Below the pieces are notes generated by a model. That model saw only the letters and a list, made by a program, of their open reading frames with translations. It ran no database searches and had not been told where the DNA came from. A DNA stretch of 64,000 nt from Cloacibacterium sp. (lineage in GTDB: Bacteria; Bacteroidota; Bacteroidia; Flavobacteriales; Weeksellaceae), in contig JAGOJI010000001.1 of NCBI GenBank assembly GCA_017995195.1, forward strand, positions 1 to 64,000, written 5' to 3'. Below, piece by piece: positions 51,766-61,160 of the stretch. The position numbers and the translations under genes were made by a program. Every line of letters starts with the position of its first letter. Position 1 is the first letter of the stretch.

Positions 51766-51810
51766 TGATAAGTGATGAATGATAAACGATACAATCAATC
51801 ATCAATTATA
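51766..51810. repeat. Solo TGATAAGTGATGA-type hairpin (ftsA-ftsZ spacer)
   Basis: TGATAAGTGATGAATGAT (51766-51783) and ATCAATCATCAATTATA (51794-51810) are imperfect inverted repeats made from the same words (TGATAA, TGATGA, ATTGAT) as the elements at 36883 and 41003. Confidence 0.5.
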
Positions 51811-51829
51811 GATTAATAAAAAAATATTT

Positions 51830-53695
51830 ATGGAAAATACAGTTAACACCGGATTTTCATTTGATTTACCTAAAGGAAATTCATCAATCATTAAAGTAAT
51901 TGGTGTAGGTGGCGGCGGAAACAATGCCCTGAAGCATATGTACGAAAAAGGCATCAAAGGCGTAGATTTCATCATCTGTAACACCGATTCGCAGACGTTA
52001 GACAACAACCCAATCTCCAACAAAGTACAACTCGGGGTTACCATTACCGAAGGTTTGGGAGCAGGAGCCGACCCACAGGTAGGAGAAAAAGCGGCTATGG
52101 AAAGCATAGATGAAATTAAATCTATCTTAGGAAGCCAAACCAAAATGGTGTTCATTACCGCAGGAATGGGCGGCGGTACCGGAACGGGAGCAGCACCGGT
52201 TATTGCCAAAGTAGCTAAAGATATGGGAATTTTAACGGTAGGTATCGTTACCGTGCCTTTTAGTTTTGAAGGAAAAAGAAGATTGGATCAGGCAGAAAGC
52301 GGCTTAGAAAAATTAAGAGACAATGTGGATTCTTTAATTGTGATTAATAACGATAAACTCCGTCAGCAGTTTGGAAATCTTGGTTTCAAAGCAGGGTTTT
52401 CTAAAGCAGACGAAGTTTTGGCAAATGCCGCTAAGGGAATGGCAGAGGTAATTACAGGATACTTCGATGTGAACATCGACTTTCGTGATGCCAAATCTGT
52501 GTTGCAAAATAGTGGAACAGCCCTCATGTCGGAAGGTATTGCCTCCGGCGAAAACAAAGCAGAAGAAGCCGTAAAAAAGGCTTTGGACTCTCCACTACTC
52601 AACGACAATAAAATTACAGGAGCCAAAAACGTTTTGTTGTTGATAAGAAGTGGAGTAGAAGAAGCTACAATGGACGAAATAGGACTCATCAACGATCATA
52701 TCCAAAAAGAAGCAGGAAACACCGCAGATATTATTTTTGGTGTAGGCTCCGATGAGGAATTGGGAGATGCCATCAGCGTATTGGTTATTGCTACAGGCTT
52801 TTCTTTAGATGACCAAAAATATTCCGGACCAACCGAAACCATTCGGTATAGTTTAGATGAAAAACCGGAGGTAAAGAAAGAAAAAACACCTCAAACCTTT
52901 TCTTTTTCGTCAGAAGAGAATGCTGAAAAACCAAGTTTCACTCCGGAAAAGCAAGAAAAAAGTCTTTTCCGATTAGAAGATGATGAAGATTTTCCTACGC
53001 CCGATTTTACTTCGAATACTTTGAGCCAAGGCGTTCAAACACAAAATGTTTTGGAAGAAACTGTAGCAGAAATCAAATTTTTTGATGGAGAAGAAAGCAA
53101 TAATATTCAAAGTAATACAATAATAGAGGAAGAACAAGAAGAACCAGTCGTATATCGTGAACCGGATCTTTTCTCTTATGATGAAGAAATTCTGGAAGCA
53201 CAATCTTTTTCTTTTGAAGTTGAAGAACCTTTGGAAACCGAAAAAACGCTCTTTTTTACGGAAGAAAAACCGGTTGATTTTAGCTTTGTAACCAAAGAAG
53301 AAATTGTAACAGAACAACATAAGCAGCCAGAACCTGTCGTAGAAATACAAGCTCCCAAAGCTGAAACGAATCTTGTAGTTGAGGAAGAAAAAGAAGAAGC
53401 AATTACCGAAATTCATTTTGAAATAGAGCAACAAGAAGAATTTACGATTGTAGAAAAGAAGAAAGAAGAAGACCCTAAAATTCAAGAGAGAAGAAATAAA
53501 TTGAAAGAATTCAATTCTCGTTATCAAGTTGCCGAAGACCACAATGAGTTTGAAACGATTCCAGCATTTAGAAGAAAAAATATGAATATCGAAATGAATG
53601 TTCCTTCGGAACAAAAAATCACGGGCTTTTTCTCTGAACAAAACGGAAGAATGCAACTGAGAGAAAATAAATTCCTAAATAAGGATGTAGATTAG
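51830..53695 (+). CDS. ftsZ: Cell division protein FtsZ with long acidic tail
   Basis: FtsZ is the tubulin-like GTPase that forms the division ring. The globular GTPase core is residues about 15-330, with GVGGGGNNAL, the tubulin signature GMGGGTGTGAAPV near 105 and the T7-loop region NVDINFRDAKSVL-type block near 205 (here NIDFRDAKS). The whole protein is 621 residues because of a roughly 270-residue Glu-rich linker from about 345, ending in a conserved patch LKEFNSRYQVAEDHNEFETIPAFRRKN in pattern, the likely FtsA-binding tail. Long linkers are usual in this phylum. Confidence 0.96.
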   Translation: MENTVNTGFSFDLPKGNSSIIKVIGVGGGGNNALKHMYEKGIKGVDFIICNTDSQTLDNNPISNKVQLGVTITEGLGAGADPQVGEKAAMESIDEIKSILGSQTKMVFITAGMGGGTGTGAAPVIAKVAKDMGILTVGIVTVPFSFEGKRRLDQAESGLEKLRDNVDSLIVINNDKLRQQFGNLGFKAGFSKADEVLANAAKGMAEVITGYFDVNIDFRDAKSVLQNSGTALMSEGIASGENKAEEAVKKALDSPLLNDNKITGAKNVLLLIRSGVEEATMDEIGLINDHIQKEAGNTADIIFGVGSDEELGDAISVLVIATGFSLDDQKYSGPTETIRYSLDEKPEVKKEKTPQTFSFSSEENAEKPSFTPEKQEKSLFRLEDDEDFPTPDFTSNTLSQGVQTQNVLEETVAEIKFFDGEESNNIQSNTIIEEEQEEPVVYREPDLFSYDEEILEAQSFSFEVEEPLETEKTLFFTEEKPVDFSFVTKEEIVTEQHKQPEPVVEIQAPKAETNLVVEEEKEEAITEIHFEIEQQEEFTIVEKKKEEDPKIQERRNKLKEFNSRYQVAEDHNEFETIPAFRRKNMNIEMNVPSEQKITGFFSEQNGRMQLRENKFLNKDVD

Positions 53696-53739
53696 AATTA
53701 AAACTATTTGTAATTCAATTACCTATCAAATTCAAAAAA

Positions 53740-54186
53740 ATGAGTTTAGAAAATATCATCAGTGAAGCCATGAAAACCGCAATGAAGGAAAAAGACAGAG
53801 TGGCTTTGGATTCGTTGCGAGCCATTAAAGCTCAAATACTTTTAGTAAAAACCGAAAGCAAAGGAGCCGAAGTTTCTCCGGAGCAGGAAATTGCCATTTT
53901 GCAAAGAATGATTAAACAGCGGAAAGATTCTTTCCAACAATTCTCAGATCAAAATAGGAGTGATTTGGCAGAAGTAGAAGAAGCTCAGATTAAAGTAATT
54001 GAAAGATTCTTACCAACACAGCTTAGTGCCGAAGAGTTAGAGGTTAAGAAAATTATTGCCGAAACGCATGCCGAAAGCCTAAAAGATTTGGGTAAAGTTA
54101 TGGGAATGGCTTCAAAATCTCTTGCCGGAAAATCTGATGGAAAAAGCATTTCGGAGATGGTAAAAAAACTATTGTCAGAGAACTAA
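53740..54186 (+). CDS. GatB/YqeY domain protein
   Basis: A 148-residue stand-alone GatB/YqeY protein: mostly helical with LEVKKIIAETHAESLKDLGKVMGMASKSLAGKSDGKSISEMVKKLL as the tRNA-binding-like C-terminal module (split by residues about 95-140). The YqeY family resembles the tail of the amidotransferase subunit GatB but its own role is unclear. It is the usual last gene after ftsZ in Flavobacteriia. A bidirectional terminator follows. Confidence 0.88.
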   Translation: MSLENIISEAMKTAMKEKDRVALDSLRAIKAQILLVKTESKGAEVSPEQEIAILQRMIKQRKDSFQQFSDQNRSDLAEVEEAQIKVIERFLPTQLSAEELEVKKIIAETHAESLKDLGKVMGMASKSLAGKSDGKSISEMVKKLLSEN

Positions 54187-54207
54187 ATGTCTATTATATT
54201 GTAACAG

Positions 54208-54240
54208 AAAAGGCTTTGGAACTTTCCAAAGCCTTTTCTA
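54208..54240. terminator. Bidirectional terminator between dcw cluster and comM
   Basis: AAAAGGCTTTGGAA (54208-54221) and TTCCAAAGCCTTTT (54224-54237) form a perfect 14-bp stem (tip not paired in practice), with T runs in the outer arms on both strands. It separates the convergent yqeY-like and comM genes. Confidence 0.88.
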
Positions 54241-54260
54241 TTCCGGGTAATTGTTCACCT

Positions 54261-55793
54261 CTAAGCATTCCAAAAGTCCCGATCTAGACTTCGATATTGT
54301 ATGGCTTCGGAGATGTGCTCTGCGTAGATGTTTTCAGAACCTTCCAGATCAGCAATCGTTCGTGAAACCTTCAAAATTCTGTCATAAGCACGAGCGGAGA
54401 GGTTGAGTTTTTCCATTGCATTTTTGATCAGGTTTTTGCTGGTACCGTCTAATTCGCAGAATTTTTCAATTTCCTTGGGCCCCATTTGAGCATTATAATT
54501 AATCTCCAAATTTTTATACCGTTCGTTTTGTATTTCTCGAGCTTTTAGGACACGTTCCCGAATATCCAAGCTGCCTTCTCCTTTTCTTCGGTCGGAGAGT
54601 TGTTCAAATTCTACTTTTTGAACCTCTATGTGAATATCGATTCTGTCCAGCAAAGGCCCCGAAAGTTTGTTCATATACCGTTGCATTTCCATGGCAGAAG
54701 AGGTGTTGTTGGGGTCATCGGGGAAATAACCACTCGGCGAAGGGTTCATGCTGGCAACCAACATAAAACTTGCAGGATAATTTACTGTAAACCGAGCTCG
54801 GGAAATGGTTACCTCGCGATCTTCCAAGGGCTGTCTCATTACTTCCAAAACTGTTCTTTTGAATTCCGGCATTTCATCTAAAAACAGAACACCATTGTGT
54901 GCCAACGAGATTTCACCCGGTTGTGGATAACTTCCACCGCCAACCAAGGCGACATCGGAGATGGTATGGTGAGGCGAACGGAAGGGGCGAACAGTCATCA
55001 AAGAAGTGTGAGCTCCCATTTTTCCTGCTACAGAGTGTATTTTGGTAGTTTCCAGAGCTTCTTTAATGTTCAGAGGAGGTAAAATACTTGGGATTCTCTT
55101 TGCAAGCATGGTTTTTCCGCTTCCGGGAGGACCGATGAGAATAATGTTGTGTCCGCCTGCAGCAGCTACTTCCATAGCTCTCTTGGCGGTTTCTTGTCCT
55201 TTTACTTCAGAAAAATCAAACGGGAAATCATTGATTTTATCATGAAATTCTTTTCGGGTATCTATTTCTGTTTTTTCTAAGGGGATTCCTTCGTTAAAGA
55301 AATCAATAACCTGTTTGATATTTTCAATGCCGTAGACTTCAAGATTATTTACAATAGCTGCTTCTCGGGTATTTTGCTTGGGTAGAATAATGCCTTTGAA
55401 CCCTTCTTCTCTTGCCTTGATGGCAATAGGTAAAACACCTTTTATTGGCTGCAATCCGCCATCTAAAGACAATTCTCCCATAATGATATAATCCCCGATG
55501 TTTTCTGCGACAATAGCATCAGAAGCGGCTAAAATGCCAATAGCTATGCTCAGGTCGTATGCCGAACCTTCCTTTCGCAAATCGGCAGGAGCCATATTGA
55601 TGGTGATTTTTTTACCGGGTAGTTTATATCCTACATTTTTCAGTGCTGCCGAGATTCGGTGGCTGCTCTCTTTAATGGCATTGTCCGGTAAACCTACCAA
55701 ATGATATCCTATTCCCTGATCTACATTTACCTCAATGGTAATGGTTTGTGCAGAAACTCCGTGGATGGCACTTCCAAAAACTTTAACCAGCAT
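54261..55793 (-). CDS. comM: YifB/ComM family Mg chelatase-like AAA ATPase
   Basis: ComM is a hexameric helicase that promotes branch migration during natural transformation; YifB is its wider family. The 510-residue protein has the N-terminal ChlI/Lon-C-like domain (residues about 1-165), the AAA module with Walker A GPPGSGKTMLAK near 219 and the Mg-chelatase C-terminal domain (RAYDRILKVSRTIADL near 470). Active-site motifs are intact. It is a single gene, convergent with the dcw cluster. Confidence 0.92.
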   Translation of the reverse strand: MLVKVFGSAIHGVSAQTITIEVNVDQGIGYHLVGLPDNAIKESSHRISAALKNVGYKLPGKKITINMAPADLRKEGSAYDLSIAIGILAASDAIVAENIGDYIIMGELSLDGGLQPIKGVLPIAIKAREEGFKGIILPKQNTREAAIVNNLEVYGIENIKQVIDFFNEGIPLEKTEIDTRKEFHDKINDFPFDFSEVKGQETAKRAMEVAAAGGHNIILIGPPGSGKTMLAKRIPSILPPLNIKEALETTKIHSVAGKMGAHTSLMTVRPFRSPHHTISDVALVGGGSYPQPGEISLAHNGVLFLDEMPEFKRTVLEVMRQPLEDREVTISRARFTVNYPASFMLVASMNPSPSGYFPDDPNNTSSAMEMQRYMNKLSGPLLDRIDIHIEVQKVEFEQLSDRRKGEGSLDIRERVLKAREIQNERYKNLEINYNAQMGPKEIEKFCELDGTSKNLIKNAMEKLNLSARAYDRILKVSRTIADLEGSENIYAEHISEAIQYRSLDRDFWNA

Positions 55794-55870
55794 TTTTTTG
55801 AATTTAAAGTAAAAATAAACAAAATACCTTATTCAAAAAATCTAAATTTGAAAGCCACAACATTTTTACA

Positions 55871-55905
55871 ATTCGAGATTCAAAATTCAAAATTCAAGAT
55901 TCAAA
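55871..55905 (+). repeat. 7-bp tandem repeat, ATTCAAA type
   Basis: Five units in a row: ATTCGAG, ATTCAAA, ATTCAAA, ATTCAAG, ATTCAAA. It lies in the 208-base spacer between comM and the Ig-like lipoprotein gene. Same unit length as the array in murG. Confidence 0.75.
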
Positions 55906-56001
55906 ACGCACAATGCACAACCCTCGTCATTATTTTTACTCTTACCCTCTTGTAAAAAGTATAAAAAACATACCTTTGTTTTATTGAAACTTAAAAGTTA
56001 A

Positions 56002-57621
56002 ATGAAAAAGCTATTTTTCTTATTCATCATCAGTATATTTCTTGCTTCTTGTGCCCGTGTAGGCTCTCCGAATGGAGGGAAAAAAGACACATTGGCTCCG
56101 AGATTTTTGAGTTCTAATATTGATACGTCAAGAGTCAAAGTTCCTACTAAACTGAAAGAACTTCGCCTCAACTTCGATGAATACGTCAACCTGAAAGACA
56201 TCAATAAACACCTTATCATCTCGCCACCCATTAAGAAAATAAAAAAAATAATCCCTTCCAATTTAGCGAACAAATATGTACTGATTCAGTGGGAAGATGA
56301 TTTACAGGAAAACACAACCTACAATTTTAATTTCGGAAATGCTATTGTGGATAACAATGAGGGAAATGCATTGCCTTATTATAATTTTGTGTTCTCTACA
56401 GGTGATCGGTTAGATGATTTGTACATCAGCGGAACGATAACCGATGCTCTTTTGCCCAAAAACAAATCGGCTACAGGAGATAAGGCAAAAAGTATTGTTG
56501 TGGGGCTTTACAAAGAAGAACAAAACGACTTCAAACAAAAGCCTTATTATATTACTAAAGTAGACGATGATGGCTATTTTGAGCTCAACTATTTATCTGA
56601 AGGAAAGTATACCCTAATTGCTTTTGAAGACGAAAACCAAAACTCTGTGTATGACACGGGCAAAGAGAAAGTTTCTTTTTTAAAGAACAAAATAGATTTG
56701 GACAAAAGTATTTCGGGCTTAAAACTAAAACTGTATCCTTCTAAAAAAGTGCTAAAATACAAAGAAATGAAGGCTATCGTTGGTGGGATTTTGATGCAGT
56801 TTGAAGGAAATCCAAGCAAGGTAGAAGTACGGTCTCTTAACGAGGAACTGAAAGACTATAAGGTAACCCATCACACACAGTCGGATAGCGTACGTATTTG
56901 GTTTGATGCCCAAAGGAGCAATATCGGGACATCAGCAGGAAGTTCTCTGAAATTCAGCTACGATGCAGACAGTAAGAAAGATACGGTTTCTATTTTCTAC
57001 AAAGCTAACCCCAAAGATGAGTTGTCTTTGGTAAATAATAAAGGGAATTTGCTTGTGCCGGGACAAGATTTCAGTATTTTCTCTAATCTGCCTGTACAGG
57101 ATATTCAAACAGAAAAATGGGTGTTAAAAAGCGACAGTATTTCACAAGCATTTACGGCTAAAATTTCTGAAAAAAATGCTCAAAAAATTGTAATTCAGTC
57201 CGATTTCAAAGCAGGAAAAAAATACTCACTAAGCATTCCTAAAGAGAGTGTTGCTTCCTTTTACCAGAGCAATACAAAGCCTTATCGATTCGATTTTGAA
57301 GCTGATAAGACTGAAAATTATGGTGCTTTAACTTTGAAAATCAAAAGCAAGCCCAATGCCAAGTTTTGGATTCAGTTGTTAGATGATAAAAATGAAGTTC
57401 AATACTCAAAATACACCGATTTAGCCGAAATAAAATGGACTAACCTAAAACCTGCGACTTATTTTGCCAGAATTTTGGTAGATAACAACGGAAACGGTAT
57501 CTGGGACGAAGCCGATTTTGCTACACAAACCCATGCGGAAGATGCTTTTCTGTTTCCTAAAGAAATTGTTATCAGGCAGCTTTGGGAAATGGTAGAAGAC
57601 TGGGATTTGGAAGAAAAATAA
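56002..57621 (+). CDS. Ig-like (Big_5) domain lipoprotein
   Basis: A 539-residue lipoprotein: signal peptide MKKLFFLFIISIFLASC with the lipidated Cys17. Residues about 30-130 form a bacterial Ig-like (Big_5) domain (ELRLNFDEYVNLKDINKHLIISPP, split in pattern) which is followed by beta-rich regions including a SpaA/prealbumin-like unit near 180-235 (GYFELNYLSEGKYTLIAFEDENQN in pattern). A second such unit ends the protein (KPATYFARILVDNNGNGIWD). Highly conserved in Bacteroidota as an outer-membrane-linked protein of unknown function. Confidence 0.8.
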   Translation: MKKLFFLFIISIFLASCARVGSPNGGKKDTLAPRFLSSNIDTSRVKVPTKLKELRLNFDEYVNLKDINKHLIISPPIKKIKKIIPSNLANKYVLIQWEDDLQENTTYNFNFGNAIVDNNEGNALPYYNFVFSTGDRLDDLYISGTITDALLPKNKSATGDKAKSIVVGLYKEEQNDFKQKPYYITKVDDDGYFELNYLSEGKYTLIAFEDENQNSVYDTGKEKVSFLKNKIDLDKSISGLKLKLYPSKKVLKYKEMKAIVGGILMQFEGNPSKVEVRSLNEELKDYKVTHHTQSDSVRIWFDAQRSNIGTSAGSSLKFSYDADSKKDTVSIFYKANPKDELSLVNNKGNLLVPGQDFSIFSNLPVQDIQTEKWVLKSDSISQAFTAKISEKNAQKIVIQSDFKAGKKYSLSIPKESVASFYQSNTKPYRFDFEADKTENYGALTLKIKSKPNAKFWIQLLDDKNEVQYSKYTDLAEIKWTNLKPATYFARILVDNNGNGIWDEADFATQTHAEDAFLFPKEIVIRQLWEMVEDWDLEEK

Positions 57622-57682
57622 AGTAGAAAATTTATTTAAACTAAATTTGAGACCAAATAAAACGATAAACTCATTAAAAATT

Positions 57683-58138
57683 ATGAAAAAGATACTTTTA
57701 TTGATTTTAATTGTATTGGTTGCTATTCAGTTCGTACCTGTCAATCGAACCAATACTCCTATAGACAAAAATCAGAATTTTGTAGATATTCACAAACCTC
57801 CTCAAGAGGTAGAAACGATTATAAAAAATGCTTGTTACGACTGCCATTCCAATGAAACCAAATATCCTGCTTATGCGTATGTTGCTCCTATTTCTTGGTC
57901 GGTAAAACATCATATCAACGAGGGTAGAGGAAACCTCAACTTTTCTACATGGGCAAAATACAATGCCGACCAAAAAGAACATATATTGGAAGAATGCATA
58001 GAAACTGTACGAGAAAGAAAAATGCCTATGAAAGCCTATGTAAACTTTCATGAAGAAGCAAAACTAACTGAGGTACAGCGAAATGTATTAATAGGTTACT
58101 TCAATCAACTTCGCCAAAATATAAATAGAGAAAATTAG
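57683..58138 (+). CDS. Haem-binding domain protein
   Basis: A 151-residue exported or membrane-anchored protein, started at MKKILLLILIVLVAIQF (ATG at 57683; the ORF is open 12 codons above from TTG). It has a CxxCH haem c site, Cys51-Tyr-Asp-Cys54-His55, followed by SNETKYP and a distal methionine-rich segment (RERKMPMKAY), which is the haem_bd (DUF) type of small c-type cytochrome. It needs cytochrome c maturation, so it works in the periplasm. It follows the Ig-like lipoprotein gene on the same strand. Confidence 0.85.
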   Translation: MKKILLLILIVLVAIQFVPVNRTNTPIDKNQNFVDIHKPPQEVETIIKNACYDCHSNETKYPAYAYVAPISWSVKHHINEGRGNLNFSTWAKYNADQKEHILEECIETVRERKMPMKAYVNFHEEAKLTEVQRNVLIGYFNQLRQNINREN

Positions 58139-58249
58139 AATTAGAAGGCTAAAAAATTATGAGGTTAGGATTATCTATGTGAGACCTCACAACTTTCCTT
58201 GTTAAGGTTAAAAAATAAAATCATAAATTTACCAGAGATAGAAATATAG

Positions 58250-59878
58250 ATGGATATAGAATTCAACAAAAGAGAAGACGCTAACAGATTGAAACTTTCT
58301 GAACTCAACCAACTCAGCAACGAGACCAAAAAAGGAGGAGGAGAAAAAAGATTACAGAAACAAAGAGAAGAGGGAAAACTCACCGCACGCGAGCGAATCA
58401 GTTATTTGATAGATGACAATAGAGATTTTATAGAAATAGGTCTTTTGGCGGGGCATGAGATGTACAAAGAACACGGAGGCTGTCCGGCTGCGGGGGTAGT
58501 TGCTGTAATGGGCTATGTACAAGGGAAACAATGTCTTGTGGTTGCCAATGATGCTACGGTAAAAGCCGGAGCGTGGTTTCCTATTACCGGAAAGAAAAAT
58601 TTACGGATTCAGGAGATTGCTATGGAAAACCGACTTCCAATTATCTATTTGGTAGACTCTGCCGGAGTATATTTACCTATGCAAGACGAAATATTTCCAG
58701 ATAAAGAGCACTTCGGAAGAATTTTTAGAAACAATGCTAAAATGAGTGCCATGGGTATTGTACAAATTGCAGCAGTAATGGGCAGTTGTGTAGCAGGAGG
58801 TGCGTATTTGCCTATCATGAGCGATGAAGCAATGATTGTAGACAAAACAGGCTCTATTTTTTTAGCAGGAAGCTATTTGGTAAAAGCAGCAATTGGTGAA
58901 AATATCGATAATGAGACATTGGGAGGAGCTACCACACATTGCGAAATATCAGGCGTTACAGATTATAAAGCAAAAGACGACAAAGATGCTCTTGACAGGA
59001 TAAAAAATATCATGAAATCTATAGGAGATTATGATAAGGCAGGTTTTGATAGAACCGAAAGTTTCCCGCCAAAGGAGAATGCCGAGGATATTTTTGGAAT
59101 TATACCTGCTACAAGATCAGAGCAATACGATACTTTTGACATCATTAAAAGACTGGTAGACCATAGCGAATACGAAGAATACAAAGCAGACTATGGAAAA
59201 TCCATCATTTGTGCTACGGCAAGGATTGATGGTTGGTCGGTAGGAATTGTAGCCAACCAACGAAAAATGGTAAAAAGCGGCAAAGGCGAAATGCAATTTG
59301 GAGGTGTAATTTATTCGGATAGTGCCGATAAAGCAACCAGATTTATTGCTAATTGTAACCAACGGAAAATACCTTTGGTATTTTTGCAAGATGTGACAGG
59401 CTTTATGGTAGGTTCCAAATCGGAGCACGGAGGAATTATAAAAGATGGAGCAAAAATGGTAAATGCTGTTGCCAACTCTGTGGTACCAAAATTTACCGTT
59501 ATTACCGGAAATTCCTTCGGGGCGGGAAATTATGCTATGTGTGGAAAAGCGTACGACCCAAGGCTGATTGTTTCGTGGCCATGGGCAGAATTGGCTGTAA
59601 TGGGTGGAGCACAAGCGGCAAAGGTTTTGACACAAATTCAGGAATCTACTTTGAAAAAACAAGGGAAAGAGGTAACTGAAGAAGTAAGACAACAACTTCT
59701 CGATAAAACTACCCAAGAGTATCAAAAACAAACCCAAGCCACTTATGCCGCAGCAAGACTTTGGATAGATGCCATTATTAACCCATTAGACACCAGAAAA
59801 TGGATAAGTATGGGGATAGAAGCCGCAAATCATGCCCCCATTACAGAAAAATTTAATTTAGGAGTTATTCAAGTATAA
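58250..59878 (+). CDS. Acyl-CoA carboxylase beta (carboxyltransferase) subunit
   Basis: A 542-residue carboxyltransferase of the PccB/MccB/AccD type. The biotin-independent half transfers CO2 from carboxybiotin to an acyl-CoA. Two crotonase-fold halves are seen: N-terminal ARERISYLIDD, then VDSAGVYLPMQDEIFPDKEHFGRIF near 135-160 (shortened here), and the C-terminal GNSFGAGNYAMCGKAYDPR near 425. The DSAGVYLPMQ motif is closer to methylcrotonyl- or geranyl-CoA carboxylases than to PccB, so substrate is uncertain. The biotin subunit gene is not in the window. Confidence 0.88.
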   Translation: MDIEFNKREDANRLKLSELNQLSNETKKGGGEKRLQKQREEGKLTARERISYLIDDNRDFIEIGLLAGHEMYKEHGGCPAAGVVAVMGYVQGKQCLVVANDATVKAGAWFPITGKKNLRIQEIAMENRLPIIYLVDSAGVYLPMQDEIFPDKEHFGRIFRNNAKMSAMGIVQIAAVMGSCVAGGAYLPIMSDEAMIVDKTGSIFLAGSYLVKAAIGENIDNETLGGATTHCEISGVTDYKAKDDKDALDRIKNIMKSIGDYDKAGFDRTESFPPKENAEDIFGIIPATRSEQYDTFDIIKRLVDHSEYEEYKADYGKSIICATARIDGWSVGIVANQRKMVKSGKGEMQFGGVIYSDSADKATRFIANCNQRKIPLVFLQDVTGFMVGSKSEHGGIIKDGAKMVNAVANSVVPKFTVITGNSFGAGNYAMCGKAYDPRLIVSWPWAELAVMGGAQAAKVLTQIQESTLKKQGKEVTEEVRQQLLDKTTQEYQKQTQATYAAARLWIDAIINPLDTRKWISMGIEAANHAPITEKFNLGVIQV

Positions 59879-59899
59879 ACCAATAAAAAAATATAAAAG

Positions 59900-60526
59900 A
59901 TGAAAAAATTAAGTGCTGTATTCTTACTGTTTATTGCAGTTTGGAACTATGGGCAATGTAATATCAACGGAAAATCTACCATCAATATTAAAGATACGGA
60001 AACCTATTCCATAGAAACAAATATTGCACAGTGTAGAGAGTGTCATTTGTGGGTAACTGTTGGCGGAAATGCCAAAATAGAAGGAGATAACAGGCTCCAT
60101 ACAGTAAAACTCAAACCTAATTCAGGAGGAAGAACTGTCTTGTCGCTCGCTTATCTAAGTCCCGGAGGATTGGTGCAATGTAGTAAGAATATTGATATTA
60201 TTGATGCTTCCGGAAGCTCTTCGTACAATTCGCCGACACCAACTATCAGTAGTAATTGTGATGTAGACTTCAGAAATTATAAAGAGGTAAAGGTAAGCCC
60301 CAATATTGTAAGTTTTTTCCCAAACGTAGGAGCTGATACAGAGTTTAACTATACATGGACTGCAAATTACAGAAATGGAGATTGGAAAACCTCTAACGAA
60401 AAAGTTCCTCAGTTTCCTTTCTCTGAGGAGAATCCTATACTCAATGTGAAAATAAAAGTGATTTCTAAAACCTGCTACAAAGAATTTAGTAAAACTTACG
60501 AATCTAATTTCTGGAAATTTTTCTAA
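59900..60526 (+). CDS. Secreted protein of unknown function
   Basis: A 208-residue protein with a signal peptide (MKKLSAVFLLFIAVWNYG). The mature part has seven cysteines, including CRECHLW near residue 37 (CxxCH pattern, perhaps a disulphide or haem site by chance), a Ser/Pro-rich linker near 108-120, and strands typical of an Ig-like fold (VNGNAKIEGDNRLHTVKLKPNSGGRTVLSLAY in pattern). I do not recognise a named family. It is 21 bases after the carboxylase gene and is closed by a terminator at 60548. Confidence 0.68.
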   Translation: MKKLSAVFLLFIAVWNYGQCNINGKSTINIKDTETYSIETNIAQCRECHLWVTVGGNAKIEGDNRLHTVKLKPNSGGRTVLSLAYLSPGGLVQCSKNIDIIDASGSSSYNSPTPTISSNCDVDFRNYKEVKVSPNIVSFFPNVGADTEFNYTWTANYRNGDWKTSNEKVPQFPFSEENPILNVKIKVISKTCYKEFSKTYESNFWKFF

Positions 60527-60547
60527 GAATAAAAAGAAGTATTTAAA

Positions 60548-60595
60548 AAACCCTAAGCCCTTTTTTAAGAAGGCTTAGGGTTTATTTAGTTTTTG
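60548..60595. terminator. Bidirectional terminator after the 59900 gene
   Basis: AAACCCTAAGCC (60548-60559) and GGCTTAGGGTTT (60572-60583) form a perfect 12-bp stem with a 12-base T-rich loop; TTT-ATTTAGTTTTT follows. It lies between convergent genes and could serve both. Confidence 0.75.
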
Positions 60596-60614
60596 AAAAG
60601 TATTAACAGTTTTT

Positions 60615-61043
60615 CTATTTTCTACTCATTTCAATAACTTTTCCGCCTTGGGTAAGCTCGATTTTATCTCCTGAGGATTTAGCAGAAATACCGTCTTTTT
60701 CGTAGATAGCTCCTTTTGCCCAAGCCTCTTTTTGTGGTAATTCTATCTTAACGCCTTCCCGTTCAATTAAAATGGTGTTTTTCTTATTGTCAGTAGTCGT
60801 AGTAAAGGTCACCTGAACATCTTTGTTATCGGTAGATTTATACGTGTAAGAATGCTTCTGGGTGCCTAAGTTGCCATCTTTTACTTCAGTTTTTGTTACC
60901 TTAGTACTATCAACAGTTGTTCCGGTAGAGTCTTTAACTACTTCTACTTTGGTTTCGGTAGTTTCCTCTACTTTTTTTTCTTCTTTCTTACAAGCAGTAA
61001 GTGTTAAGGTAGCTGCTCCTGCCATTAAAATTAATTTTTTCAT
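60615..61043 (-). CDS. Small lipoprotein of unknown function
   Basis: A 142-residue lipoprotein: MKKLILMAGAATLTLTAC with a LTAC lipobox, then a Lys/Glu-rich spacer KKEEKKVEETTETKVEV and a Thr/Val-rich stretch, followed by a compact beta region (HSYTYKSTDNKDVQVTF...IELTQGGKVIEM in pattern). The last 80 residues resemble a MliC/C-type lysozyme-inhibitor-like membrane-bound fold in strand pattern, but the cysteines expected there are missing, so I do not name it. Single gene with a short leader. Confidence 0.7.
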   Translation of the reverse strand: MKKLILMAGAATLTLTACKKEEKKVEETTETKVEVVKDSTGTTVDSTKVTKTEVKDGNLGTQKHSYTYKSTDNKDVQVTFTTTTDNKKNTILIEREGVKIELPQKEAWAKGAIYEKDGISAKSSGDKIELTQGGKVIEMSRK

Positions 61044-61160
61044 ATGTAATATTTATTGTTTTTTTTTGATATAGCTGCTTCAATACTGCAATATCCTTGC
61101 CATATTTTAACCAAAAATCATATAAAAATAGAATAAGACTCTACGCTATTCAATTTTTAA

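Noticed and set aside
52973-53656. A 227-residue minus-strand Phe/Arg-rich open frame
   Set aside because: Antisense shadow of the Glu-rich FtsZ linker; composition is not protein-like and it has no start context.
51830-53695. FtsZ fused to another gene because of its 621-residue length
   Set aside because: The extra length is a Glu-rich linker ending in an FtsZ-like tail, which is normal in this phylum.
58250-59878. Propionyl-CoA carboxylase beta named as pccB
   Set aside because: The DSAGVYLPMQ region leans to other acyl-CoA carboxylases, and no alpha subunit is in view to decide.
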